A stretch of 64,000 bases of DNA, taken from assembly GCA_963798505.1 (NCBI GenBank), contig CAWCTX010000005.1:1054001-1118000 (forward strand), written 5' to 3'. The DNA comes from CAVWSM01 sp963798505 (GTDB lineage: Bacteria; Actinomycetota; Actinomycetes; Jiangellales; Jiangellaceae). Positions 25,228-33,855 of this stretch are shown piece after piece. The notes beneath the pieces were generated by a model. That model saw only the letters and a list, made by a program, of their open reading frames with translations, did no database searches and had not been told where the DNA came from. Positions within the stretch are counted from its first letter, which is position 1. Every line of letters starts with the position of its first letter. The translations under genes were made by a program, and so were the position numbers.

Positions 25228-28080
25228 GCCCTCATCGTCCCGCCGGATCCGCGACTTGTCAGATTGTCAGCCCGGCGGAGTCGGTCAGCGCGGGCGAGCT
25301 GGCGCAGCACGTACGGCATGATGCCGCCGTTGCGGTAGTAGTCGGCCTCGCCCGGCGTGTCGATGCGGACGACCGCGTCGAACTCCACGTCGCCGGCCTT
25401 GACGTGCACCGTGTCCGGGGTGGTCCCGCTGTTGAGCACCTCGACCCCGGTGATCTCGAACGTCTCCTCGCCCGTCAACCCGAGCGAGTCGGCCGTCTCG
25501 CCGGCGGGGAACTGCAGCGGCATCACGCCCATGCCGATGAGGTTGGAGCGGTGAATGCGCTCGTACGACTCCGCGATCACGGCACGCACCCCGAGCAGCG
25601 CGGTGCCCTTGGCGGCCCAGTCGCGCGACGACCCGGAGCCGTACTCCTTGCCGGCGAGGATGACGAGCGGGATGCCCGCCTCCACGTAGGCCTGCGACGC
25701 TTCGAAGATCGTCGTCACCGGGGCGTCCTGCCTTGGTGAAGTCGCGGGTGAAACCACCCTCCGTGCCCGGAGCGATCTGGTTGCGCAGCCGGATGTTGGC
25801 GAAGGTGCCGCGGATCATCACCTCGTGGTTGCCGCGGCGCGAGCCGTACGAGTTGAAGTCGCGACGGTCGACACCGTGCTCGGTGAGGTACTTGCCGGCC
25901 GGCGAGTCGGACTTGATCGAGCCGGCCGGCGAGATGTGGTCAGTGGTGACCGAGTCGCCTAGCTTGGCGAGCACCCGGGCACCGCCGATGTCGGTCACGG
26001 GTGCCGGCTCGGCGGGCATGTCGTCGAAGTACGGGGGCTTTCGCACATAGGTCGACGACTCTTCCCAGGCGAAGGTGTCGCCTTCCGGTGTCGGCAGCGA
26101 GCGCCACAGGTCGTCACCGTGGAAGACGTCGGCGTAGTCGCGGGTGAACATCTCGCTCGCGATCGCCTCGCTGACGACCAACTGCACCTCGGCGGGCGAC
26201 GGCCAGACGTCGTGCAGGAACACCGGGTTGCCAGCCTGGTCAGTGCCCAGCGGATCGATCGCGAAGTCGATGTCCATGGTGCCGGCAAGCGCGTATGCGA
26301 CCACGAGCGGCGGCGACGCGAGGTAGTTCATCTTCACGTCGGGGTTGATGCGGCCCTCGAAGTTGCGGTTGCCGGACAGCACGGACACGACGGCGAGGTC
26401 TTCCTCGTTGACCGCGGCGGACACCTCGTCGAGCAGCGGGCCGGAGTTGCCGATGCAGGTCGTGCAGCCGTAACCGACCAGGTGGAAGCCCAGCTTCTCC
26501 AGGTAGGGCGTGAGGCCCGCCCGCTCGTAGTAGTCCATGACGACCTTCGACCCCGGGGCCAGCGTCGTCTTGACCCACGGCTTGCGCTGCAGGCCCTTGT
26601 CGACGGCGTTCTTGGCCAGCAACGCGGCACCGATCATCACTGACGGGTTGGACGTGTTGGTGCAGCTGGTGATGGCGGCGATGGCCACGGCGCCATGGTC
26701 GAGCTCGATCGGGGTGCCGTCGGCAAGGGTCGTGCGGACCGGGTTGCTGGCGCGGCCCTCGGAGCCTGCGGCGGCGCTGAACACGTGCGGGTCCGCGTCG
26801 CCGTTGCTGCCGGGGCCGACGGCGACCGGGTCGCTCGCCGGGAAGGTCTCGGCGACGCCCTCGTCGTGCGCCGACTCGATGCCGTCGCCATCCGTGTGCG
26901 CCACATAGTCACGCAATGCCTGTCGGAACGCGGGCTTGGAGTCAGACAGCGAGATGCGGTCCTGAGGGCGCTTGGGCCCCGCGATGGAGGGCACGACCGT
27001 GGAGAGATCGAGCTCAAGGTATTCGCTGTAGGTGGGCTCGGCCTGCGGGTCGTGCCACAGACCCTGCTCCTTGGCGTAGGCCTCGACGAGTGCGACCTGC
27101 TCGGCCGACCGGCCGGTGAGCCGCAGGTAGTCGATGGTCTCGGCGTCGATCGGGAAGACCGCGATCGTGGAGCCGTACTCGGGGCTCATGTTGCCGATGG
27201 TCGCCCGGTTGGCCAGCGGCACGGCGCCCACACCGGGGCCGTAGAACTCGACGAACTTGCCGACCACCTTGTGCTTGCGCAGCATCTCGGTGATCGTCAG
27301 CACGAGGTCGGTGGCGGTGGCACCCTCGGGCAGCTCCCCCGACAGCTTGAAGCCGACGACGCGCGGAATCAGCATGCTCACCGGCTGGCCGAGCATCGCG
27401 GCCTCGGCCTCGATGCCGCCGACACCCCAGCCGACCACGCCGAGGCCGTTGACCATCGTCGTGTGCGAGTCGGTGCCGACACATGTGTCGGGGTAGGCGA
27501 CGCCGTCACGCACCATGACCACGCGAGCCAGGTGCTCGATGTTGACCTGGTGCACGATGCCGGTGCCGGGTGGCACGACCTTGAACTCGTCGAAGGCCGT
27601 CTGCCCCCAGCGCAGGAACTGGTAGCGCTCCCTGTTGCGCTCGTACTCGAGCTCCACGTTGCGGGCGAACGCGTCGGGTGCCCCGAACACGTCGGCAATC
27701 ACCGAGTGGTCGATGACCATCTCGGCAGGCGCCAGCGGATTGATCCTCGCGGGGTCGCCGCCGAGCGCGACCATCGCCTCGCGCATCGTCGCCAGGTCGA
27801 CCACGCACGGCACGCCGGTGAAGTCCTGCATGATGACGCGGCCCGGGGTGAACTGGATCTCCGTGTCCGGCTCGGCGTCGGCCCGCCAGTCGACGAGCGC
27901 GCGGACGTGGTCGGCGGTGATGTTGGCGCCGTCCTCGGTGCGCAGCAGGTTCTCGAGGAGGATCTTCAGGCTGTACGGCAGCCGGGTGACGTCACCGGCG
28001 GCAGCGAGGCGATAGATCTCGTACGAGCTGCCGCCGACGTCGAGCTTGCCCTTGGCACCGAAGCTGTCCTGGCTGGTCAC
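25161..28080 (-). CDS. acn: Aconitate hydratase with an apparent frameshift
   Basis: Interconverts citrate and isocitrate in the TCA cycle. From GTG 28080 (VTSQDSFGAKGKL; GGAAGGA upstream) the first frame carries the IRP/AcnA signatures VVPPGTGIVHQVNIEHLARVV (in part), GTDSHTTMVNGLGVVGWGVGG, the 4Fe-4S Cys of ITSCTNTSNPSV and GYGCTTCIGNSGPL, and SYGSRRGNHEVMIRGTFANIRL, ending at RDFTKAG. The second frame resumes with VTTIFEASQAYVEAG, the active-site LAGKEYGSGSSRDWAAKGT and GIMPYVLRQL. One extra base near 25725 explains the switch. The second frame runs about 40 residues past the usual C-terminus and into DUF2254, so a further indel near the stop is possible. An intact enzyme is expected in vivo, so I suspect a sequence error. 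Confidence 0.9.
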
Positions 28081-28167
28081 TGATTCGTCCTTCCCTACCC
28101 GGCTGTCCGTGCCAATCCTGCCCGGCGAGCGACGCCCTGCACCTGGTGAGGTCGGCTCGCCAATTTC

Positions 28168-28181
28168 TCTCGACATCAAGA
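28168..28181. promoter_or_regulatory. Palindrome in the acn leader/promoter
   Basis: TCTCGACATCAAGA is an imperfect 14-base palindrome (12 of 14 positions symmetric) about 90 bases before the acn start, followed by two GTCGAG repeats. The 353-base gap 28081-28433 holds this site and palindrome E3 and no gene that I can support. Confidence 0.35.
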
Positions 28182-28219
28182 TACATGAGGTCGAGACGTC
28201 GAGGTCAAGCCCCTGCCCT

Positions 28220-28274
28220 CGTGATCATGAAGGATCCTCCGTGTCCCGGTACGGGCGAATCATTCATGATCACG
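28220..28274 (-). repeat. Palindromic repeat, copy E3
   Basis: Perfect 12-base arms CGTGATCATGAA and TTCATGATCACG flank a 31-base loop. The arm ends (TGATC..GATCA) and the ACGGGC(A/G)AA loop core match E1 and E2 in the same orientation, but the rest of the loop differs. It lies about 160 bases after the acyltransferase stop, between that gene and acn. Confidence 0.6.
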
Positions 28275-28433
28275 GGATTGCCGGAAACCCACAACGATCA
28301 CGCATGCCGGATCAACAATGTCTGCACCCTGGGTCAACCGGAAGGCGCGAGTCCATGAAGGTGGGGCATGGCAGCTGGCCCGCCGGGGTCGACAACGACA
28401 CGCTCATCGTTCTGCCACTGTAAGCATCGCTCG

Positions 28434-29638
28434 TCACCACACGGCGACGGCGTACGCCGCGAAGGCCACGGCAAGCACTCCGGCGCCCGCACGGTGGGCC
28501 GGTCCGATACCTCGCCACGGTGACTCGTACCGGCGCACCGCGGCAACGAGCAGCACGAGCACCACTCCCATGACAGCCATCCAGCCCAGCCGGAAACCAA
28601 GCCACGCAAGGGAGTCCGGCGCATCCGTCAGCCCAGGCACCACACCTGCCCGCGCGCCCGTGAAGCTGACCGCAAACATCGCGACGTGGTGCCAGCAGAA
28701 GATGCTCATGGCGGCGAGGTTGACCATGGCGACGGCAGCCCAGAGGTTGCGGCTGCGGCGCATGAGCCGTTCCACCCGGTCGCGCAGCAGGATCGCTGCA
28801 CCGGACTGCACCAGGGCGAGCGCGGGGACCAGCAGCGAGGCTGGGTTGGAGTTGTTGCGGGCGTCGCCGGGCGCGCCGACCATGCTCACCGGGTAGTCGA
28901 AGGCCAGCAGCATGGTTGCGAAGATGCCCGCACCCACAACCACGAGCAGCAACGCCGCGCGGCGTGAGACCTGACCACGTGCCCAGCAGACGCCGAGCTG
29001 GAAACCCAGGAACCACGCGGGCAGCACCTGCACCGCCCCGACCCAGCTCGGCATGGCTTCCGCCCACGGTCCCCACCGGAGCAGGTCGCCGACGGCGACC
29101 ACGGCAACGAGCGGGACGACGCTGGCAAGCCCAAACTGACGGCTCAGCCACAGCGCTACGGGAATCAGCGACGTGATGACCCCGTAGATGACTACGAACC
29201 AAGCGGCTGGGTGACGAGGACGACCAGGGTACGAAGCGAGTCGTCCGGGACGCCGAGCATTGCGCCAAGCGCGATGGCAACCGTCATGGCGGCCAGCACC
29301 ACGACGACGGGGCGACCGAGCCGGGTCAGCCGGGCCGAGATCCAGCTGCCGTACGACTCACCGCGCTCGCTCGCCCGACGGAGGCTCAACGTCGCCGAGT
29401 AGCCGCCGACCAGGAAGAACAGCCCGAGCATCTGCGCGACCCAGCTTGCGGGCGCAAGCCAGGGCATCTCCGACAGCGGGCTGGCGATGCGCTGGGCGCC
29501 GTCTGTTTGCAGGACGAGCGCACCGACGAGCCAGTGGCCGAGCACGACGCCCATGGTGGCGAGCGCACGGAATGCGTCGATCGCTCGCTCCCGGTGCGCG
29601 GGTGTCGCCGCATCGATGCGCGCTGCGGCACGCCGCAC
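28434..29638 (-). pseudogene. Acyltransferase family 3 membrane protein with an apparent frameshift
   Basis: OafA-type O-acyltransferase with about ten spans in total. The first frame has RERAIDAFRALATMGVVLGHWLV, with the conserved catalytic His in LGHW, then WVAQMLGLFFLVGGYSATLSLRR and SARLTRLGRP. It stops at LVTQPLGS. The following frame supplies the expected AWFVVIYGVITSLIPVALWLSRQFG and continues through LPAWFLGFQLGVCWARG to the stop at 28434. One missing base near 29205 accounts for the break. GTG 29638 is taken as start because the earlier ATG at 29698 would translate palindrome E2. It follows the phospholipase-like gene on the same strand. Probably modifies an envelope glycan or lipid. 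Confidence 0.78.
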
Positions 29639-29647
29639 AGAAGCCGG

Positions 29648-29697
29648 TGATCGCGAAGACTTTCGGTTCGTTTTCGCGGGCAAACTCTTCGCGATCA
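29648..29697 (-). repeat. 50-nt palindromic repeat, copy E2
   Basis: Perfect 11-base arms TGATCGCGAAG and CTTCGCGATCA around a 28-base loop. On the minus strand it begins with the TGA stop of the phospholipase-like gene, exactly as E1 begins with the stop of the LOG-like gene. Orientation and loop sequence match E1. Confidence 0.75.
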
Positions 29698-30282
29698 TGA
29701 GGAGGTCTCCCCCATCGCGCGGAACAGGCTGGCGAACCAGCTCCCGACGCTCTCGCTGCCCGGCACCCCGTACAACTGCCGCCACGAGTTGAACCGGATC
29801 GCCGCCGAGTAGATGTCTGCGGTTCGGTCACAGGCGAATGCCATGGCTCCGTCGAATGCGTCGCACCGCTGCTCGACGTCGGCAATGAACCGTGCATCGA
29901 TCGCCGCCCTCGCCCAGTTCCCCAGCGGCTGACCGGTACGCTCGGCGTAGCGCAACAGGTCGTACCCGTAGTCGTGTGCCTCGCAGGCAACCCCGAAGTC
30001 GAAGCTGCTGTCGCCTGTCGGGGACGAGCAGTCACCCGACGCGTCGACCAGGCGGCTCTCGCCGGCGATCGCTACTCGGGCGGGCTCGTAGCCCATGACC
30101 TCCACGAAGTTCGCTGGGGGGCTGATGGTCCCGCCTGATGTGGCATCGCGTACGGCTTGCGCGGCCACCGTGGTCGCCGACGCGTCTGATGTCTCCGGCA
30201 GGCTCGCCTGCACTGTCGCGGTGACCGTGAACCCGGCGACGACTACCCCCGCTGCTGCTCGTCGCACCACCTTGCCGCGCAT
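29695..30282 (-). CDS. Secreted phospholipase A2-like protein
   Basis: A 195-residue exported protein. The signal peptide is basic then hydrophobic (MRGKVVRRAAAGVVVAGFTVTATV). The mature part has the prokaryotic phospholipase A2 active-site pattern DFGVACEAHDYGYDLLRYAERTG, in which Cys-x-x-His-Asp supplies the catalytic dyad and a disulfide, and a second conserved stretch ARFIADVEQRCDAFDGAMAFACDRTADIY with a further Cys pair. Hydrolysis of the sn-2 ester of phospholipids outside the cell is inferred. ATG 30282 is preferred over an ATG ten codons upstream because the signal peptide begins there and GGAGG precedes it. Its stop lies in palindrome E2. Confidence 0.82.
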   Translation of the reverse strand: MRGKVVRRAAAGVVVAGFTVTATVQASLPETSDASATTVAAQAVRDATSGGTISPPANFVEVMGYEPARVAIAGESRLVDASGDCSSPTGDSSFDFGVACEAHDYGYDLLRYAERTGQPLGNWARAAIDARFIADVEQRCDAFDGAMAFACDRTADIYSAAIRFNSWRQLYGVPGSESVGSWFASLFRAMGETSS

Positions 30283-30490
30283 GGCACCTTGCCTCCGTCC
30301 CGGCCGCCCCACTGGCGGTCATCGGCCGGGACGCTATGGACGCGGACGCGCCGGATCGTCACGCTGCGGAGTGCAGTTGGAGAGCCCATCAGCGAGGGCG
30401 GTCCACGGCCGCCAGTAGCGCTTGGGTATGAGATGGGATCGCTACTCAGGTACGACGAGCCCGGGCTCGCGCCGCCTAGGCTTGGCAGCG

Positions 30491-31755
30491 ATGAACTGGA
30501 CACGTCAAGAGCTGGCTGCGAAGGCGGCGAATGTCGCCGCGCGCGCGGTTTCCACGAGGCATTCATCTCGCTAGACCCCAAACAGGCGCCGGCGGGCCGC
30601 GGGTGGCGCAGCTGGGTGCGGCTGCTCGGGTGGCCGGCCGGGCTCTGGCCTTCGTGGTCGGGCTCTCCTCGTCGAGCGAATGGTCGCCGTCGCGGGCTGG
30701 TCTTCGTACCGTTCGCTGCCGCGCTGCTCGCCTTGCCTTTCGTGCTGTCGCGCACCCGCGAGCTCGTCGGCTGGCGGATGGCGATCGTGCTGGCTCTGCT
30801 GAGCCCGGTGCTGTTCGAGGTCGAAAGACAACGAGACGTTCCCGTGGCCGGTCGTCCTGTTCCTGCCACTGCTGCTGCTCTTCGTCCGCATCATGCTTCC
30901 GGCGGGACCTCGAGGTGGCCGTGTGGGTATGGGCCGATCACGGTCGTGGTCACGTCGCTGATGGTCGACGCCGACAACCGGATCGGCCTCGCGGTCATGT
31001 GGACGGCCATCGCCGTAGTGGGCCAGAGCCTGCATGCCCGGCTCGTCGCGCAGCGTCGCCTGTCCGAGGAGAAGGAGCTCAGCGAGCTCGAACGGGCCCG
31101 CCGCACGGTGCTCGAGGAGCGCGCGCGCATCGCCCGCGACCTGCACGACGTGGTGGCGCACCACATGTCGATGGTGGTCGTACAGGCCGAGAGCGCTCCC
31201 TACCGCATGCCCGACCTGCCGCCCGAAGCGCGCGCCGAGTTCGCCTCGATCGGCGGGTCGGCGCGGGAGGCGCTGACCGAGATCAGGGCACTGCTCAGCG
31301 TGCTGCGGGCGGAGACGCAGGACGTCGAGCTTGCCCCGCAGCCGGGACTCGACGAGCTGGACGACCTCGTCGAGGGCGCCCGCCGTGCCGGCGTCAGTGT
31401 CGAGCTCGACATCACGGGCACCCCACGTCCGCTGCGGACCGCCGTCGGGCTCGCTGCCTACCGCATCGTCCAGGAGTCGCTCGCCAACGCCGCACGGCAC
31501 GCTGCCGGGGCGCCCGTACGCGTCCGGGTCGACTACAGCGACGCTGCACTCAATGTCCGGGTGGCGAACGACGCGCCCGAGGTTGCCGTCGATGCTGGTC
31601 CCGCGGGCCACGGTCTCACCGGGATGCGCGAGCGAGTGGAGGTCGTCCGTGGCACGCTGAGCGCCGGCCCGACAGTCGACGGCGGCTTCGAGGTGTCGGC
31701 GTCGCTGCCCACGGCGGACGGGCCGGCGCCGACCGAGCCGGAGGACCTCGCGTGA
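30491..31755 (+). pseudogene. Two-component sensor histidine kinase (NarL/DesK type), 5' part broken by frame changes
   Basis: The 3' two thirds is an intact kinase: span VVTSLMVDADNRIGLAVMWTAIAV, dimerisation/phosphoacceptor ERARIARDLHDVVAHHMSMVVVQ (HisKA_3), N-box QESLANAARHA and G-box GHGLTGMRERVE. Upstream, coherent protein appears only if the reading frame is changed at about 30555, 30650, 30700, 30830, 30903 and 30940: MNWTRQELAAKAANVAARAV, GWRSWVRLLGWPAG, LAFVVGLSSSSEWSPSRAG, LPFVLSRTRELVGWRMAIVL, DNETFPWPVVLFLPLLLLF, LEVAVWVWA. No stop codons accumulate. This pattern fits local sequence errors better than gene decay. Its stop overlaps the response-regulator start. Signal unknown. Confidence 0.78.
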
Positions 31756-32417
31756 GCATCCGCGTCGTCGTTGTCGACGACCAGGCGATGGTCCGGCAGG
31801 GGTTCGGCGCGCTGCTCAACGCCCAGCACGACATCGACGTCGTCGGCGATGCGGCCGACGGCGGCGCGGCTCTCGATGCCGTGCGACGGCTGCTCCCCGA
31901 CGTGGTCCTCATGGACGTACGGATGCCGAAAATGGACGGACTCGAGGCGACCAGGCGCATCATGCGCGCGCCGGGCGACCGTCATCCCAAGGTGCTGATG
32001 TTGACGACGTTCGACCTCGACGACTACGTGTACGAGGCGCTGCGCGCCGGTGCGAGCGGGTTCCTGCTCAAGGACGCACCCGCGGCTGACCTCGTGCAAG
32101 CGGTGCGTGTCGTCGCGGCTGGTGAAGCATTGCTCGCACCCTCGGTGACGCGACGGCTCATCGCCGATTTCGCCAAGCGGCCGGAAGCCAACCGCCCACG
32201 TCCTGACCGGCTGCGGGTGCTGACGCCGCGCGAGACCGAGGTGCTCAAGCTCATCGCACGCGGCCTGTCCAACACCGAGATCGCCGAGAAGCTCGTCCTT
32301 GCCGAGCAGACGGTGAAGACTCATGTCGGACGCATCCTGGCCAAGCTCGGTCTCCGCGACCGGGCGCAGGCGGTGGTCATCGCCTACGAGACCGGCCTGG
32401 TCGCGCCCGGCGACTAG
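31752..32417 (+). CDS. LuxR/NarL-family response regulator
   Basis: A 221-residue regulator. Receiver domain with acidic pair VVVVDDQAM, phosphoacceptor Asp in VVLMDVRMPKMDG, Thr in MLTTFD and Lys in FLLKDA; C-terminal helix-turn-helix LTPRETEVLKLIARGLSNTEIAEKLVLAEQTVKTHVGRILAKLGL. The GTG start overlaps the kinase TGA (GTGA), so kinase and regulator are translated together and form a cognate pair. Targets unknown. A hairpin terminator candidate follows. Confidence 0.95.
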   Translation: MSIRVVVVDDQAMVRQGFGALLNAQHDIDVVGDAADGGAALDAVRRLLPDVVLMDVRMPKMDGLEATRRIMRAPGDRHPKVLMLTTFDLDDYVYEALRAGASGFLLKDAPAADLVQAVRVVAAGEALLAPSVTRRLIADFAKRPEANRPRPDRLRVLTPRETEVLKLIARGLSNTEIAEKLVLAEQTVKTHVGRILAKLGLRDRAQAVVIAYETGLVAPGD

Positions 32418-32451
32418 GCGCCCGCGAATGTTCACGAGTAGTAACGTCTAC

Positions 32452-32489
32452 CCCACGCCGCCAGGACTTAAGGCCTAGCGGTGCGTGGG
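32452..32489 (+). terminator. Hairpin terminator candidate after the two-component pair
   Basis: CCCACGC pairs with GCGTGGG and an inner CCGCCAGG pairs with CCTAGCGG apart from one mismatch, 35 bases after the response-regulator stop. The inner part resembles the hairpin at 9881-9912. Confidence 0.5.
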
Positions 32490-32521
32490 AAGCCCTGTGA
32501 CTCGTGATCATTCCGCCAATC

Positions 32522-33448
32522 TCAACGAAGCTGGGGAGCCACCTCGGACGCGACGAGCTCGAGGTGGTCGATGTCGGCGAGGTCGAGGGTCTGCAGGTAG
32601 CAGCGCGTGACACCAAGCTCGGCGTAGCGCCCGATCCGGTCGACGACCTCTCCCGGAGTGCCGGCGAAGTCCTCCTTCCGCAGATCGCCCGGCTTCCGCC
32701 CGATGGCGCCGGCCCGCCGGGCCAGCTCTGTCTCGTCCTTGCCGACGCAAAGCACGAGCGCGACGGACAGGACGAGCTCGGCCGGGTCGCGGCCGATGGC
32801 CGCGCACGCGTCGCGCACCAGCTCAGCCTGCTCGCGCATGCGTGCGTACGAGTGGAAGCCCAGGTTGTACTCACTCGCGAACCGCGCAGCAAGCGCCGGT
32901 GTGCGCGTGCGGCCGCCGCCTCCGACGATGACGGGGATGCGTGGCTGCGCCGGCTTGGGCAGAGCGGGCGAGTCGACAAGCGTGTAGTGCCTGCCGGAGA
33001 ACGAGAAACGCTCCCCCACCGGCGTGCCCCACAGCCCGGTCACGATCTCGAGCTGCTCCTCGAGCATCCCGAATCGTTTGTCCGGAAAGGGAATCCCGTA
33101 GGCATCGTGCTCAGCGGCGTACCAACCCGTGCCGAGCCCGAGCTCCACGCGCCCGCCGGACATCTGGTCGACCTGCGCCACCTGGATCGCGAGGATCCCC
33201 GGATAGCGGTAGGTCACCGACGAGACGAGCGTGCCGAGCCGGATGCGTGACGTCTCGCGGGCGAGACCGGCGAGAGAGGTCCACGCGTCGGTCGGGCCGG
33301 GGAGCCCGTCAACGTGTCGGCCCATGTGCAGATAGTGATCGGAGCGGAAGAAGGCGTCGAAACCGAGGTCTTCGGTCGCCTTGGCGACCCGAAGCAGGTC
33401 GTCATAGCTGGCCCCCTGCTGAGGCTCGGTGAAGATACGCAGGTCCAC
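32522..33448 (-). CDS. LLM-class F420-dependent oxidoreductase
   Basis: A 308-residue luciferase-like (beta/alpha)8 protein. It shows DLRIFTEPQQGASYDDLLRVAKATEDLGFDAFFRSDHY at the N-terminus, IRLGTLVSSVTYRYPGILAIQVAQVDQMSGGRVELGLGTGW in the middle, and PRIPVIVGGGG with the Gly-rich phosphate-binding turn. This resembles actinobacterial F420-dependent enzymes rather than FMN monooxygenases. GTG 33448 is chosen since the conserved domain begins there; the open frame extends 38 codons further into low-similarity sequence. Substrate unknown. Divergent from the small gene at 33601, with a 152-base spacer. Confidence 0.9.
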   Translation of the reverse strand: MDLRIFTEPQQGASYDDLLRVAKATEDLGFDAFFRSDHYLHMGRHVDGLPGPTDAWTSLAGLARETSRIRLGTLVSSVTYRYPGILAIQVAQVDQMSGGRVELGLGTGWYAAEHDAYGIPFPDKRFGMLEEQLEIVTGLWGTPVGERFSFSGRHYTLVDSPALPKPAQPRIPVIVGGGGRTRTPALAARFASEYNLGFHSYARMREQAELVRDACAAIGRDPAELVLSVALVLCVGKDETELARRAGAIGRKPGDLRKEDFAGTPGEVVDRIGRYAELGVTRCYLQTLDLADIDHLELVASEVAPQLR

Positions 33449-33600
33449 CGGGCAATCCTCACAGATCGCCCGGGTGGCGCGCCCACCCGATTCGCGGAAT
33501 CGGAATCCAACCCGGCGCGTTGTTTCGAAAATACAAACAAATGTCAGTCCGGCGCGGTCCAATAGAGAAGACAGAGAAACAACGACAGGCGAGTACGACC

Positions 33601-33849
33601 ATGACCATCGACGAAGCCAGGCTTGCGGAGCGCCGCCACACGTTGCTGCTGCTCGATGAGAGTTCCGACCGGTTCGCCGGCGACCGCATGGTCTACATTC
33701 GCGCCCTGTCCGGCGACGGTGAGATCGCCACCGTCGTGCGCACGTTGCCGTCGCGTGTGGGTGGCATGCTGACGATCGACCTGGTCAACGTGCGCCGACT
33801 GACCACCCCATCGCGCGTGCGCACCGGAGCCGACTTCGGCGACGAGTGA
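33601..33849 (+). CDS. Small hypothetical protein
   Basis: An 82-residue soluble protein, MTIDEARLAERRHTLLLLDESSDRFAGDRMVYIRALSGDG and onwards by position, with an amphipathic N-terminal helix and predicted strands after residue 30. I do not recognise it. Support for a real gene is the ATG start, codon use like its neighbours, a proper intergenic spacer upstream, and the stop lying 6 bases from the convergent methyltransferase stop. No ribosome binding site is obvious, only an AGGCGAG 10 bases upstream. Confidence 0.55.
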   Translation: MTIDEARLAERRHTLLLLDESSDRFAGDRMVYIRALSGDGEIATVVRTLPSRVGGMLTIDLVNVRRLTTPSRVRTGADFGDE

Positions 33850-33855
33850 GCGCCG

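Noticed and set aside
28289..28318. ACAACGATC ... GATCAACAA near palindrome E3
   Set aside because: It is a mirror-like arrangement, not an inverted repeat; only the GATC tetramers are self-complementary.
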